The position numbers and the translations under genes are program-made. This document shows, in pieces, positions 32,801-47,800 of a stretch of 64,000 nucleotides of DNA (within the stretch, counting starts at the first letter, position 1; each line of letters begins with the position of its first letter). Source of the DNA: Stercorarius parasiticus (Eukaryota; Chordata; Aves; Charadriiformes; Stercorariidae); assembly GCA_013396915.1 (NCBI GenBank), contig VWZL01001362.1, positions 2,138 to 66,137 on the forward strand, read 5' to 3'. The notes under the pieces are model-generated. The model was not told where the DNA came from. It searched no databases and saw only the letters and a program-made list of their open reading frames with translations.

Positions 32801-35800
32801 TCAAGATGTTCATTTTCTAAATGATCCATATTACAGTGCAACCAGTGTTTCCCCTTGCTCCTATAGTGTTAACAAAACCCATGCTAGATGAGAGATTGGC
32901 AATGCAGAAAAGCAATACATTTTCTTAATTAATCTAGTGGATAGCAGGAACCTGAGCACTAAATCCCACCCATCTGATTTCATTAAATCTACTATGAAGG
33001 TTAAGCTGCACTTTAGCATTGGCTCTAGACAACCTCACTCAGCAGAGTGAGGTCAAGGAGATCTCATTCAAGGAGGTGCAGCTTAGTAAATGACTATTTA
33101 TGAGGAAAGGCCTGATAAATGGTTCTGTTTTGATGAGAAAGCTGGACAGTGGGGCACACCACGTAGTAAATGTGGTATTTTACTTCACCTGCAGTTTTCC
33201 TGAGATCCATGCTTTGAAGAGTTTACAGAGAATTATTTAAAGAAAAATCTCAATTTAAAGCCCCAAGCAACACTGGTGTCACTGGAAACTCAAATTTCAT
33301 CTCCAGGTCACTTGGAAACAGCATCAGGGTCTATATCAAAGCAGCCTGGAGCAAGTTCAGGGACCAAACAGTGCCCTGTCTAATTTGGCTATAAAGGAGG
33401 GTCAGTGGGAGCTAAAGCACTTGGTGGGGGGTTGCATAGCTTGGCAGAGGCAAGCTATATAAGCAAGAGGATGGACACTGGTCATCCTCTGGCAGTGGTG
33501 GGCAGGGAGCTAAAGAGGAAAGAAAAGGCTGAAGTGACCATAGCATTTTCTTTGCTCCCCACTGTGCAGCCACACCTGCCCATGCAGGAGTTTCCTCTGC
33601 ACGCCATACACTGTCTCCGCTTCCACTGGAGGCACACTGAATGACAGTCTGCTCCTCAGTGTGCCCACTGGTAAAGGAAAGATCATGGAGAGGATCATCT
33701 TGAGTGAGCTCTCATGGCAAGTGCAGGGCAGCCAAGGGATCAGGGCCAGCCAGCATGGGTTTAGGAAAGGGAGGTCCTGCTTAACCAACCTGATCTCCTT
33801 CTATGACCATGTGACCCGCCTTCTGGATGCGGGGAAGGCTGTGGACGTTGTCTATCTGGGCTTTGGTAAGGGCTTTGACACCATCCCCCACAGCATTCTC
33901 CTGGAGAAGCTGGCGAATCATGGCATAGACAAGTGTACTCTTCGCTGGGTTAAAAACTGGCTGGATGGCCATGCCCAGAGAGTTGTGATTAATGGGGTGA
34001 AATCCTCTTGGCGGCCGGTCACCAGCGGTGTCCCTCAGGGCTCAGTTTTGGGGCCGGTTTTATTCAATATCTTTATCAATGATCTGGATGAGGGGATAGA
34101 GTGCACCCTCAGTAAGTTTGCAGATGACACCAAACTAGGTGGGAGTGTTGATCTGCTTGAGGGTAGGAAGGCTCTACAGAGGGACCTGGACAGGCTGGAT
34201 CGATGGGCCAAGGCCAATTGTATGAGGTTTAATAAGGCCAAGTGCCGGGTCCTGCATTTCGGTCACAACAACCCCAAGCAACGCTACAGGCTTGGGGAAG
34301 AGTGGCTAGAAAGCTGCCCGGCAGAAAAGGACCTGGGGGTGCTGGTGGACAACCAGCTTAACATGAGCCAGCAGTGTGCCCAGGTGGCCAAGAAGGCCAA
34401 CAGCATTCTGGCTTGTATCAGGAATAGCGTGGCCAGCAGGAGTAGGGAAGTGATGGTGCCTCTGTACTCGGCACTGGTGAGGCCTCACCTCGAGTACTGT
34501 GTTCAGTTCTGGGCCCCTCTGTACAAGAGGGACACTGAAGTGCTGGAGCGGGTCCAGAGGAGAGCTACCAAGCTGGTGAGGGGTCTGGAGACCAAGCCAT
34601 ATGAGGAGAGGCTGAGGGAACTGGGCATGTTTAGTTTGTAGAAGAGGAGGCTGAGGGGAGACCTCATTGCCCTCTACAACTACCTGAAAGGAGGTTGTAG
34701 AGAGGTGGGTGTTGGCCTCTTCTCCCAGGTGAATAATGCCAGGATCAGAGGAAATGGTCTGAAGTTGCAGCAGGGGAGGTTTAGATTAGATATTAGGAAG
34801 AATTCCTTTACTGAAAGAGTGGTCAGGCACTGGAACAGCCTGCGCAGGGAGGTGGCTGAGTCACCATCCCTAGAGGTATTTAAGAAACGTGTAGATTTGG
34901 CACTTCAGGGCATGCTCTAGTGACAGAGATTGTAGGGTTGGGGTTTTTTGTTTGTTTTTTTTTGGTTTTTTTGTGTCTGTATGGTTGGACTTGATGATCT
35001 CAAAGGTCCTTTCCAACTATGAAGATTATATGATTATATATATATGATTTTGAAGTCATGATCCGGCTTCACACAGGAAGGGGTAAGGGGCTTCACCAGA
35101 TTTCCTTCAGAGACCCCTTCTAACCTGAATTATTCTTTGACTCTGTAAAATTATGTGTAGAGTTTCATACCTAAGTTTGTAGGACTGATTATTGCCATTG
35201 CTCCTGTGAACTGAGCCGTCACACATGTAGGTTGTGTAAAACTGTCCCTCCATCTTCAAGGAACAGTCGATAGGATTCAGTCCCCATGTGAACTTGCAGG
35301 TTCCTTCAAGTAACCAGGATCTCACATGACAATAGACACAGAGGCTACAGCTTTAGTGTTACTGGCAGGCTTATGAAAACACTGATATGTAGGCAATCCT
35401 GAGAGAAGCAGGTAAACTGGAATAATTAGGAAACTGGGTTTTCAACAACATTAATGTTATGCAAAAGATACTATATGTTGTGTTTTCTTTCCACAGCTTA
35501 ATGTCTGGGCTAGCAGCCCTGGATGCCAAGACTTCCAGTCGATTAGGTATCATAACCGTCACTTACTACCTGTGGACAACATTTGTGGCTGTGATTGTGG
35601 GAATAATTATGGTCTCCATTATCCATCCTGGCGGAGCGGCACAGAAGGAGAGCACTGAAGAGGGCGGAAAGCCCATCATGAGCTCTGCAGATGCACTGCT
35701 TGACTTAATCCGGTAACTACATCCATTCTTTCTGCTTTCTGGAGGTAACATTTTGTGCATAATTGCATGAGGAACTGTGGCCTGAGGATAAGTTCTGAAC

Positions 35801-38800
35801 CTAAGGATGAACATTTTGTTTAAATCAAGAACAAGAGTCCAGAAAATTTCAGAAGATGATTGTCAAGTTATCAGATGTTTATACTGGCTGTTTCTAGCAA
35901 AATTTAAATGAAGGGACACCAAATGTATCAGAAGTACTAACAACACTGGGGTAGGGGTTTTTTTACCCCCACAAAATCACATGTAGCCTGTGGAGTTCAT
36001 CATGAAATCTATTATTAAGGCCAAGATAGTATTAAAATGTAATGTTTAAATAAGGCAGACAGTTGTAATAGGCAAAACCTTAAATATAAGAGCTGAAATC
36101 CACATTTTTCAGGAAACAGTTCTTAAAAGTGCTGTTATGACTGCTCATAGCAACTCTCAGATGAAGGACACAATTAGAAAGATCACTGTTGTGATCTTTT
36201 TAGTCCTTATTTTTATCACATTATTTGTTTTGCTTTGTGGCTTTTTCTTGTTTGTTGTACTTTGTTTTGCAGAAGAGAGGGTTGTTCTTTTAGACCAGCA
36301 TTTAGACCAGTACCGATGCTATATTGATGGCCTTGCCTGAATATCCCTCTTTGTCTCAACATTTCAGGTGCTAGTGTCCTGACTGAACGTAGTACGTGCC
36401 TCAGATTTATTTTGCTCATGCAGAAGGACCAAGTTTTGCCTTTAGTTGGTAGTTTCTCAAGCCAGTGATCTCATGCTATATTGGTCAGGGGCATCTAGGC
36501 TCAGTGTGTATCTAAAACATCAAGAGTTCTCTTTGGAGTTCGACTTGTTAAAAATGTTGCGTGGTTTGTTTTTCAAAAACCCAAATTCCTGACCCTAACA
36601 AGGCGTCAGCACACTAAGTACTTTAACGAGAGTTACTGGGACCTCAAATCAGAAGGAACTGGGATGAAAAGCTTAGAAAAATCTTGGTTTTCTCCTCCAG
36701 GTTGTACTTAGCCAGGCCATCTGAAACCCGCATGTTCTTCTATTGTATCAAGCAGTGTCTTACTGAAAATGAGCCAAATTATATTAGTCATGGAGCAGCA
36801 GTTGAGCGCTCTCTCTTTTGTAGCTTTCCAGAAGACCACCGTCTTCACCTGCAATGGGGAGATGCCCACTTCATGGCATCTGTATCTCCCCAGTGACTTT
36901 GCCATGATATATGTGCAGTGAAATTCATGCATGTGTGTTTGTGACATAATGTTAGGTCACATTATTTTGTTTCTGCTGCATAAAGGTCTATAATTCCTAC
37001 ACCAAGAGGAAGGAACTGAGCGAGTTACTGGAGCTTTGAACCCCTTAGTGTGACAGAGTAGCATGAGAAGTAAAGAGAAATTAAGAAAACTGAAATCTCA
37101 GTTATTATCTTCATAGTGGCAGTGTTTGGAAACCTTTCTGGCGTGCTGGGCTGTTTCTAAGGCCTCGGTCTTAGACAAGTAGAGGCATAGTGAGACATAT
37201 GGTGCAATCTTACACCCAAACTGACCTTACAGCTGTCTCTGGAAAGGGTCTCCCTCACCATAGGTTTCCATCCCCTTCCTCACACCAGCCCAGTTGCTTT
37301 TTGAGACCCAGAGTAAGCTAGTTCATGGAGATGAGTCAGAGGAAAAGTGATTTGGGCATGCAAAACTTAAATTCAGTTCTATAGATTATGTTTGCGTAAA
37401 ACGACAAAATGTCTGTAGGACTGGAACTTGAGATCTGAGTTACAATCTCATGTCTCCATCTCTGTCTGGCTAATCCCTGTACACCACAGGTTTAATGGTG
37501 AGGTTTGGGAACACTTTATTCTGCTGAGCCCCATTGCAGGTAAAATACTATGTCCTGATCTAAACGTTTGCGAATATCATCTATAATTCCACTTCCTACA
37601 AACATTTACCTGAGCAAAAGAGTTTGCATGCATATTTCAGGTATTCATGTTTCCAGGCAGGCACATGCTTTTGGTCTGTGAAACCTTAAAGTCCTCACTG
37701 GTTTGGGCAGGTGCCAACAATGACAGGCCAATGAGCCACTCTCATTACTGAAGCTTAAAAAGAGAGAATAAAGCTCTCTCCTTTTGCTGTGCTAAGCAGC
37801 AGTCACAGCTGCAGTCTTTCTACCCTGAGTGCACAAACTGATGGGTTTTATTCCTCCACTACAGAAATAACCTCATTTACTAAATAAATAAATAACACAA
37901 CTGTGGGGAATGGGCTTTCAGCCTAGGCAAACACTATGGGTGAAATCCTGGCTCTGCTGAAGTCAATTGCAAAACTCCTAAATATCTACGTGGAAGTCTG
38001 GATTAAATGTAATGATGTATCTGCTGGTTTGAGTTTGAAAAGCTGATCCTTTAGCTCAATGATAAATCACTTCCATTCACAGCTGGAGACCATCTTTTTA
38101 GGCCCAGATTGGCTTATCTTCTCAATTCATTAATTTCCTCTCAATTTATCAATTGCATATGTGCACAGAAGTTTACACAGGAAACATCTGGCATTCTGCA
38201 AATGAAGAATGCTAAATGTACAAGTGGAGAGATGATACATGTGACATAATTGGGGGGTTTATTTTAAAAGCATGAATCTTGGCATGGTGATACACGTATT
38301 CACCCTCTCTGATTTCAGATTTGAAGCCACTTTGAAATGATGAAATACGTTTTTATTTCTTGTGATTTTATATATGACATTGTCAGGTCTGGAATTTTTG
38401 GCAGGGAGGATGTTTCTAGAGATTGAATTTCTGGAATTTTTGAACGAGGACTTTCCTTTTAGGAGTGGTTTTAATCAGAAATTAAAGAATGTACTGACTT
38501 AGCAAAAAATGAAACCACGAACTACTGCAGAGCCGCATGGTCATCCTAAACACCTGCGACATTAATAAATAATCATGTTATTATTCTGCATTATTTTGCA
38601 GACAGTGCTTCCCCTGTATATTTGTCTCTAATGTAAAAAAAAACAGCAAGAAAACCTCCAGTGTATATCACTTGATTAGGACATAACAGTGACACTGTAC
38701 AGCTTAATTCGGAAATGGCTCTAAACCTCGCATCAAGCAGGACATACATCATCTCATCAACACACTGAATTTCATGCCTCAAAAATTGTCTCCACAAGTC

Positions 38801-41800
38801 AACCATTTTTTGCCATGAGAAACAAAAGTACTTGAAAGACTTCCTTTCTAAAGGGAACCCAAAGAGACTGTGGACAAGATCTGTGGATGTCAATCTGCCC
38901 CTATGGATTTCCTCATAGAGTCAATCTGGACAGAGAAGCCACTGAATGCAGCATAATAGAAGTGTTTTCAACATCCAAATACCTAAAATCAACATTCAAA
39001 TACCTAAAATCTTTATTGCTGCTTTGGCCTTAAATGTCTGGATTTTTGCTTTGATCTGATCCAACTTTAAAGCAAATACATCTTTCGCTGTCTGTGGAAG
39101 ATACCCATTTAACCAGGTAGTTCACCTTCATACCTGTGCAGGAATCTCCCCTTGCATACCTTGCCCCTCTCCATCGGCAGTGTGCCAGGATCCAGGCTAA
39201 GGACAAGTAATTCAGAAGGCAGCTGTGAGTCTGAAGCTGTGCAGGAGATGCTCTTCTGAAGATGCTTCTCTCTTTAGCTGCCACTTTGTTACTACATTGA
39301 GATAGATGTACCAATCTGCCTCAATTATATTCAAGGTTTCTGGTGCAAGCAGTGCAAGGCTCATGAAAGTATATTTTCTCCCATATTTAAAACTATAAAT
39401 CCCCAGGCTAAGGATCATCTTGTTCTCTTTAACACACCAAAGTGCCTGATGCTTTATGAATTTTAATGGTTTACTGTCATGATGTGCAATACTTGTGTGA
39501 GGTGGGCAAGGATCATTTTTCTTTCTTACAGCTAGAGAACTAAGACATATGGAAAAGAAATTACTTCACTGAAGATTGTTCAGAAAAATCTGTGGTGCCA
39601 GAGGAAATACCCCCAGCTCGTACGAGACCTAGTAGGAGTCTTGTTCCAGGAGTGTGGCTTTTGGGGCAGCCCAATGGAAGTAATAGCAATGAATCAACAC
39701 ACATCTTTACCTTCTTTTTCCTGTGCAAATTATCAAAATTAACTCTGTACTATGTCCCAAAAAATAAGAGTGAATTTTTAGTAGCCTTTTGTGAGTTAAG
39801 AAATTAAGAAAGGCAAGGTGTAATTTTTTTAACATAATAAAGACTTTGAGTATCTTATTCAAAAGGACAAAAAGGGACATACTTACAGGAATAGCGTTCA
39901 ATTTAAAATATTAGGTTTGTATAGTTCTACAACTTACATTTACCTGACAAGCAGAATAGAAAATGCCTATAACTGGGGGACAAGCATTTGTAAAACAAGA
40001 TATATGACTCAGGACCACACTGTTTCCATTAGCAGTTATTATTTCCACCACATTTGATTGCCATTATCAAAATACCTTTGATTTAGAAGGGTAAATCCTG
40101 TTGCAAAGCTACTTGCATTTTGCTGATGAGGTAAAAACAAACAAGCGAACACCATAAATATTCACATGAGGAAACAAATCCCAGCCAAACTGGGGGTTCA
40201 CCCTCCTGGTTTATATAAGACTGACTGCGTGTGCAAATCTGGGCGCCAGCAAGTCCAAGGTTCACATACGTTTTTAGTCTTTCTCAAGTCTAACCAGACA
40301 GCGTGACATCACAAGCTTATTCAGTTCAGATAAAACAATTTAGTGAATGCAATCAAGATTGAATCATGCCTTAACCCATAACACACAAATTTTTACTTTT
40401 CTGAAGTTTACTGGAAGGTTAAGTCAGAGCATTTTACCTCTGAATATTCAGGATTGCATCCAATTTAATAGCAGGTACCAGAAAATTCAATCTGGCTTAA
40501 CCAAGAGACAGGGGGAGTTTTATACCATTAATAGTTAGAAGAGGATATAAACACTGTAGAGGATTGTGTTTTCATGGGAATCCTGAGCACTCTTTAAAAT
40601 CATTTCCCTTCCCTCTTTTCAAGCTAAGGGCTATATCCCATTTTATAGAAATTGAGTTTCTTGAAAATAGGCCAGGAGAAACCCAGTATCTGCTGTAGTT
40701 TGGAAAAAGTCCAGGCTGTGCACAACCAGAAATCATGCTTAAAAAAGTTTACAGCTGAAGACTGAATTATATATATATGCAATAAGATATTTAATAGTGC
40801 ATGAAATGATCTAGGGTTTAAACTATGACAGAACTTTTTAAAATAACTTTGCCCTACATTCATATATCTTTTGCCAAAAGCCACTGTGTACTATGATAGA
40901 AATATGTATCTGTCCTCTGTGGCAAACTATCATTTTTTACTCATTTCAGATTGCCAGTTTTCTTTTATCTCACAAAACCAGCCTGGTGCCAGCACTATTC
41001 TGTACTGCATGTGACCAGATGTTAACTTCTGGTTAATTTTTAAGCAGTTCAAGCTGCACAGAAGCCTGAGCCTCAACTACTTAGAAAGGACTCTGAAGCC
41101 CCTAAATGTGTGGTTCCTATTTGGCACAAAAGGAAACCAACATGGCAAAAAGATAATTCCATGATGAAAACAACGCTGGGGAGATGGACTACGAAGCAGT
41201 TTCTACTCTCTGGTCAGGAGGCCTTAGTCACAGATGGGGACGTGCGTGGGGGCCAGGAGTTAAAACTGCATTAGGAAAGCCTCAACCCTAAAAGGGAATA
41301 AATCATCTGTCCTCCTGACAATTGGCCTGGACATCTTCCAATGTAAACATACATTTTTTATGAAATACTTTTGCCTTGGTGGAGCCTGGAACCATAGTGG
41401 AAATGCGTTGCGCCTGTCATGTTACCTTTGATATAATCCAGTCTTTTCAAGATTCCTAAAGATGTGATGTACTTGTGCTTCAACTCCAAAGAATGATTTT
41501 CCCAAAAAGCCATAGCCCTGTTGGACCGTGACAGGACATTTTCTTTCAGAAGCAGCAGGGTGAGGAAGTTCACCGTCCAGATCCCTTACTGGAACGGAAA
41601 GGCCGTGCAACAATGTTACCTTAGGACAGATAAAAAGTCCATGTGTTTGGCAAAATGATTCCCCAATATGAGTTCTTCTCTGATCTGCAAAAAAGACAAG
41701 AAAGACAAAATGTCTTAGATCCGATTAGTGATTTTTGCATTCTATTAGTATCATTTATCACAATAATGAGGATTTAAATGCCTCATTAATTCTGCAAAAG

Positions 41801-44800
41801 CTGTCTTTGGTCCTTTTAGCAGGAGGTAGTAAGATTGGTAGTGAGAAATTGGATGAGGCACTGGAGGTGGCTACTGATGTGCAAGATGCATCCTCCTGTG
41901 AGCCCTGAGATAGGTCATTTGTTCAGTCTTGCTGAGTTAAATTTTGCCCTTGATTTCAGGAGTGCAAACCCTAGTGGAGCCCACTGACACCAGCAGGAAG
42001 GTATTTCAGATGTGTACCCATATGACTAAGGACAGGATTTGTGGCTTATGTGGTACAGTAACAGTAGTCAGGAGTCTACACAGCTGGTGATGAAATCATG
42101 CAGAGGACAGCAAAAGCAAACGAATTTTTGAGATTAAGATAATGTCACTGAGAAGGACCTCAGCCTATAGTAAATAGGGAACATAGTGCTGTTCGTTCTT
42201 GTGCACAGCTGGAAAACCTGGAAACTTTACATTGTCATGTCCAGCTACTCAGACTCCATTTTTACTCTCTCTGTACCCTTGCTGTACAGAGTGACACGGT
42301 GAGATCTCAAACACTGAAGTATTAGAATACTGTCACCTACCCAGTCTTAAAATGATGTTCTTGCAAGCTCCACTATGCTAGTTCAAATTTGAGAGCAGAG
42401 TGTCCAAAGTTGTTTTATGCTCAGTGCAAATACAGGCCAATAAACTCTTATGAGGATGCGTGCATAGCAAAAACCCAGTCTGGTGGCTTTAATTCCACAG
42501 CGTGGGAGACTGCAGCCAAAGACTGTCTGGTGTGGCAGGGATTAGGTACTGATAACATCACAGTCTGAGAGCAAAACCAGATTGCTGCTGCAGAGCAGAC
42601 AGTGCCCCAGAGGGAATGGGTGTTCTGAGTCGAGGAAACAACATCTGCCGTACCTGTGGCTGCTCTTGTGCTAGAGCAGCTGGCCTAATTTCTCATTAAA
42701 AAGATCTGCAAAAGCCGAATGCTTTGAATCAACAGATGTTGTACTCGGGACTCATTCTGAGTGTCACAGATACTCAGATATCTGCAATTGAATTGAAGAT
42801 AACTGCAACCAGAATTTGGCCTGTTATTTCTAATAGAAGTTAACCAGCAGCCATCAAACTGGCTATCCAAGTAGCTGTAGGCTAATGTGGGACAATTCAG
42901 CTAATTCAGCATGAGCAGTAAACAGTATAACAGTGCTGAAATTTGTATCACTACTGTAGTTCTCAGAGTCATCAACCTTCTGAAGAGAGCAAGAGGGCTC
43001 CCATGCCCTGGGGGCAATGCTACAGCATGGCCTGTGCTGAAAAATGGATTCCTGACACAATTCATTTCCTAAAGCAGCAGAATACTAGGGGAGCAAAAAT
43101 GAGAGAACAGTGTTAATTGGTAGGTTTATTGCTGGGAGACAATAGAAGGGAAGAGGACCTCCCACTTCTGGCAGTAGTAAGGTGCTACATAGTCCTACAT
43201 TTAGGGGGAAACTGCACCCTCAGAGTTGCTCCTTGGACCAGGTGCTGTCTATACTTGATACCAGTCTTCAGGATTTTCTTCAAATTCCATGGCTACCAAA
43301 TTGCAGAACACATGTTGCCTTAGTCATACATACACATTTCTGGCTTGATACATCCTTACATCTGAATCCTCTTATCCCATACAGAATTAGGGAGGGACTC
43401 CAGAATTTGCTAGTAGAATGAACCAGCCTGTGCATCGCAGCAGGATGTAGTCAAAGAAGGTGTTTAGTAGGTCACTCGTGCATATATGCTGCTATCACAG
43501 CAGAAGCAGGCCAGGCATGCTGTGCCAGCTGTGGCTCAATAGCTCATGGTCTGTAGAAGGTTCACTAAGCTGATATTGAAGTTTCATGCACGTTCACTCT
43601 TTTAGCCTGTGTTGAACACTCCTGCTCTGGCAGAATTCCTGAAGCAGAAGATGCTCTGGGAAATGTTCTTCCTCAGGGCAGACAGTATTTAGCTCTTAAT
43701 TTTTTATGTAACCAGAAACCATATGTCTCAATTTTTGTTTTACAATCGTATCTTTGTCTTAGATCTAAATTTATCTGTGTTCCACACCAGCCTCACTCAA
43801 ATATATTCACTGTTTTTAATTTCCTATTATTATGTGAAATTATTTTTTCCAGGAATGCTGAATTGTGCCAGTGAGGTTAGTGACAATGTTGCTTGTACCA
43901 GAGAAATGAATCCCAGATCATTTTAAGTTTCCCACACTATTATTTTGTGTCCTGTATCTTGTAAGCAGTCTAAAAGTAATGCTGGAAATTTAGAAGTATT
44001 TTATCTGCTTAGCTCTCTTCTTAGTTGAATAAACACAACAGCATTATAGGTGGTGACAGCAATGAGTAGCTCAGCTTGAATTATTACTTTGTAAGCACTG
44101 ACAGTGTCTTTAATTCATTATATGTTAGTGATAAACACAGTGCCTGTTACACAGTGCCTGTTCTGAGCAGAGAGACAGACTCTATGGTCCTGATCCCAGA
44201 TCCATGTGGGTAGATCTTTATCTTATGCAGAACTGCAGTAAAGCTAGTAGAGATCTGCAGGGGCCAGTTTGATTGCAGGCTGAATTCCTGGAAGGTGGGT
44301 GGGCAGCACAAGGAGAGATCGACAGGTTGCAACACCCTGTCATTAATTTTGTAATATGTTTGGGCAAATGCAAGTGTCTGGATTTTGTGATAGACTGAAG
44401 CTCCCACCCCAGCTAGCGTTCCCCAGTGCTCAGGTTTGGTGGGACAAAGACCCACAGGAGGGGTGCCCTGAGGCAGCCAGGCGGGCTGGCAGTGGTGAGA
44501 ATCCTCCCAACCCTCCTCATCCCAGTTCCATGGTAAAAAGTCCAATCCCCCACTACCAGTCTTATTTCAGTCTCCTGTTCTGAAACATTCGCAGGACATA
44601 CTTGCCAAACATCCAGATCATGGCTGGAAATATCAACATGCAGCAAAACATACCCCTAAAGCGAGAATTTCTCAAGTGTTTCTGAAGAGGCCTGACTGAA
44701 CCAACATCCCAGTCATCCCCCAGCTCTAGGTCACAGTTTGATACTTTCTTCTCATTATTTGTTTTTAGCCCATTAGAGTTCTCATCCATGAATTGCTCTT

Positions 44801-47800
44801 TTGAATGTTTTTAATTAACGAAACAAAATTTTGGCTAATACTGGATTTTTTCAATCCAAGTAAACCAGCTTAAAATAAAAAATAAGCCGAAGCTCTGGCA
44901 AACACATTCAGGTCAGACCTTCACTAGATAAATTGTGTAACTTTGGTAAGGCTGGTCTCAGAGACTGGATCACAGTGCATAATATATTAAAAAATATTGG
45001 GAGAATTCCAGCATACAGTATTAAGTAGGTAGTTGTAATTCCTGCAGGATAAAGAATGATAAAGAAACAAAATGCTTTAATCCTCCACAAATTTGTCTAA
45101 CATTTAATCTAGCTACTAACCATCTGATATTTCCTTTCTCGGGCAGTCTTAATTTGTTCTTAATTCTACTAATTAGGACTATAAAACTAAGGGAGAAACT
45201 ATAAATCATCACCAATTATATTCATATTTCTTTGTAAAGCTACAGCTCGTACATAACATTCGTATTCAGAGCTGTGCAGGAATCCTCAGCATGGATCTGT
45301 GCTTTCAGAATAATTCATATTCACTCAGCAGCTCAGAGCACAATCATCACACTAACACTGTGTGCTCCTGTAGCACCTTTCATCTGATCATCTCAAATCA
45401 CAAAACAAAGACAATTTAATATTAATGAAGCCTTTAACAATCTGGAAGCAGAATTCCCTGCATAATAAGGCAGTAACCATCTTTTCTTTCCAGTGCTTCC
45501 CCATCCTTTAAACAGCCTCTCCATTTTTCCTACGTCCAGCTCCATCCAGCTGTTCTTCTGTCAGTCCCCTGTGTCAGCCAAGTCCCCAGGGCTCAGGCAG
45601 AAGGTTGTGTCTGCATCTGATAGGAAAGCGATGCACAGCCAGCTGTTGTCTGTGTCTTGCTTTGGCTACAGGTTCAGCATTTGAACCAGAGAATCATTAG
45701 CTTTATGGACAATTTGCAGAGATAACCCGGTGCTTTGCACTGTTGTTACTGCGGTGAAAGCTCTGTTGATGGCAGCATGGCACTCAGACGTACAGCACTG
45801 CTTACAATGGTGTAGTGAGTGTTGTTCATCGCTAAGCACGTCACTACACAGTGTCTTAAGTATCTTAAGCTAAATCACTTCAATTAAATGAAAGTGTGTA
45901 CAAAGGGACTGCATTAATTTAAGTAAACCTTGCTAACTTACCATAATTTCCTTACATAGCCAAAGCTGCTGTACTCTGCTATCGCATCCCCATAGTGCAC
46001 AGTCATCATCAGACCTGTGGCTCTTCAGCAGGATCCTCTAAACACAGAGGTGTTGCAGTGTATGCTGTTATCCTGCAGGAATGCCAGGTAGCAGATCAGG
46101 CTGCAAGGGGTAGGTAATCCAAATTGTCTCGCCTGTACTGAGGCGAGGAAATGCCAGGACAGTTAAAGAAGAGGAATTAAAGTGCTGCACATCAACCTCG
46201 TATCTTGCCTGGTAGTAACTTGTCTGTGTAACACTAGTTTGCCCTAAAGCAACAACCTTACCAAAATGACCAATGGTGCCTTTACGTGGCTTGTCTGCCC
46301 TCACACGGCAGGCCAACAAAACCCACTCCCTTTCAATCTTGTTTCAATCATCAGACAGGACTACTACCCTTTAATTAAAATTCTTCTCCCTCTGCTTTAA
46401 CCTGAAAAGGATAATTAATTATCTCTTTGTAGTAATTGCTCTCAGTCCCTGATGCTACTGAAACAGATTCTACCTCATAATTTTAAGTGCGACCATAATG
46501 GCACATTATGATCACTTAAAATAGCAATAAAATTGGTTTTTCTAACCCAGTGCAGCACAGCATGCTCTTGCTGCGATTCCATTAGCAGCAAGCATATGCT
46601 GCTGCTGCAAAGAGGAAAGCAGGTCTGGAAAACGTGGCTTTTCACATATACTTAGGTGTTGTCCTGTCTTAGGGCCTGAGCTGGACTTTGAATAAAAAGT
46701 CTTTTTGTTAAGAGAATTCATGAGTTTCTCCTTGCATAAATATATGTCTATGAAGGCATAGAACTGGGTCATAGGCTGTCACTGTCTTCTGCCCATAGGT
46801 TCAGAACTTTGGGATGAAAAGAAATCAGTTCTGAAAAGGATCCTATTGGAATCATCACACAAATCTTGATTCCCAAATGCCGCATGGAAATATATGACTT
46901 TTTAGCTTTTTTGCCCAACTATACTATGATTCCCCTTTGAAGCCTGTAGAGGGTGTGCTCTCCATTTCAAATTAGGATTGAATGTCTTTCTGTAAAGTAG
47001 TAATCTAGCTCAAATAGAAGTTAGAGATTAGCAGAAAGTCAGAAAAGATAACAACAAGAGTCCCTCTTGGAATTAAAAATCTATCGGTCTCACTGAAGAT
47101 CTCACAGCATCTGGTCATTGTCTTCTTCTGTAGCTCAGTTGTGAGCAAAGATGAAGATGTTGGCCTCACTTCAGACTCTTGTTCTGAAGCCTTGGGAACC
47201 ACATTAAAATAAAATTTAGCAGAGACTGTGCAGCTCTAATCTCAATTATTTTAATCAGGAGTGAGGTCTTCTTTTTGAAAATAAAATTGTTCCTGTCCAA
47301 ACCACTGCAAAATCTACATCACTTACAGTTTCAGTGATGAAAGTGTATCAGGAGTACTACAATTTGTGAGTCACCTCACAGGGTTACTTAGAAATCCCAA
47401 AGTAGATTACAGCACCCAGGAGTGTCAGGAATACATCCCTGAATACTGATTTTGTCTTGAACAGCTCATTATCTAAGTAGGAAAGACAAAATATGGAATA
47501 AAAGAATACTCTTCTCCTCAGTTACCAGATGGGGAAGGGACTGATAGCAATTATTTTGCCCCAGTTACAACATGGAGAATGCGGCAGAGCCAGAAACTGA
47601 AACTAGAGCTTGTGGGTCTCACTCCAGGTGTTTAGAAGCAAGTCTCAAAACTTTAATTCTGAGGAACTGTCTCTCTGTTGAGCCTTGCTCAGTCAGGTAC
47701 AGCTGTATGGCATGAGTGAGAGAGAGTGGCAGTCTTCTGCACCCATCCAGCCCTTGCTTTCTAGGAGGGTAAATAACTGATTTACTGTGGGAGACCCAAG

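Larger units (their letters stand above)
19028..35496 (+). other. SLC1A7 intron 2 (16.5 kb) with a CR1 insertion
   Basis: This is the longest intron in the window. It is AT-rich and gene-poor. Contents I can name: a CR1 LINE at about 33637-35049, an imperfect tandem duplication at 27953-27999, a T run at 32362-32375, and a CpG-richer patch at about 24235-24330. The many short open frames on both strands (for example 22154-22570, 23560-23940 and 30164-30514) have no recognisable domains. Confidence 0.75.

Noticed and set aside
33661..34641. 326-codon reverse transcriptase open frame as a possible host gene
   Set aside because: It begins at a GTG in mid-domain, has lost the motif-A aspartate, ends at a nonsense codon within the CR1 frame, and sits in a recognisable CR1 copy with a 3' end; it is a transposon relic.
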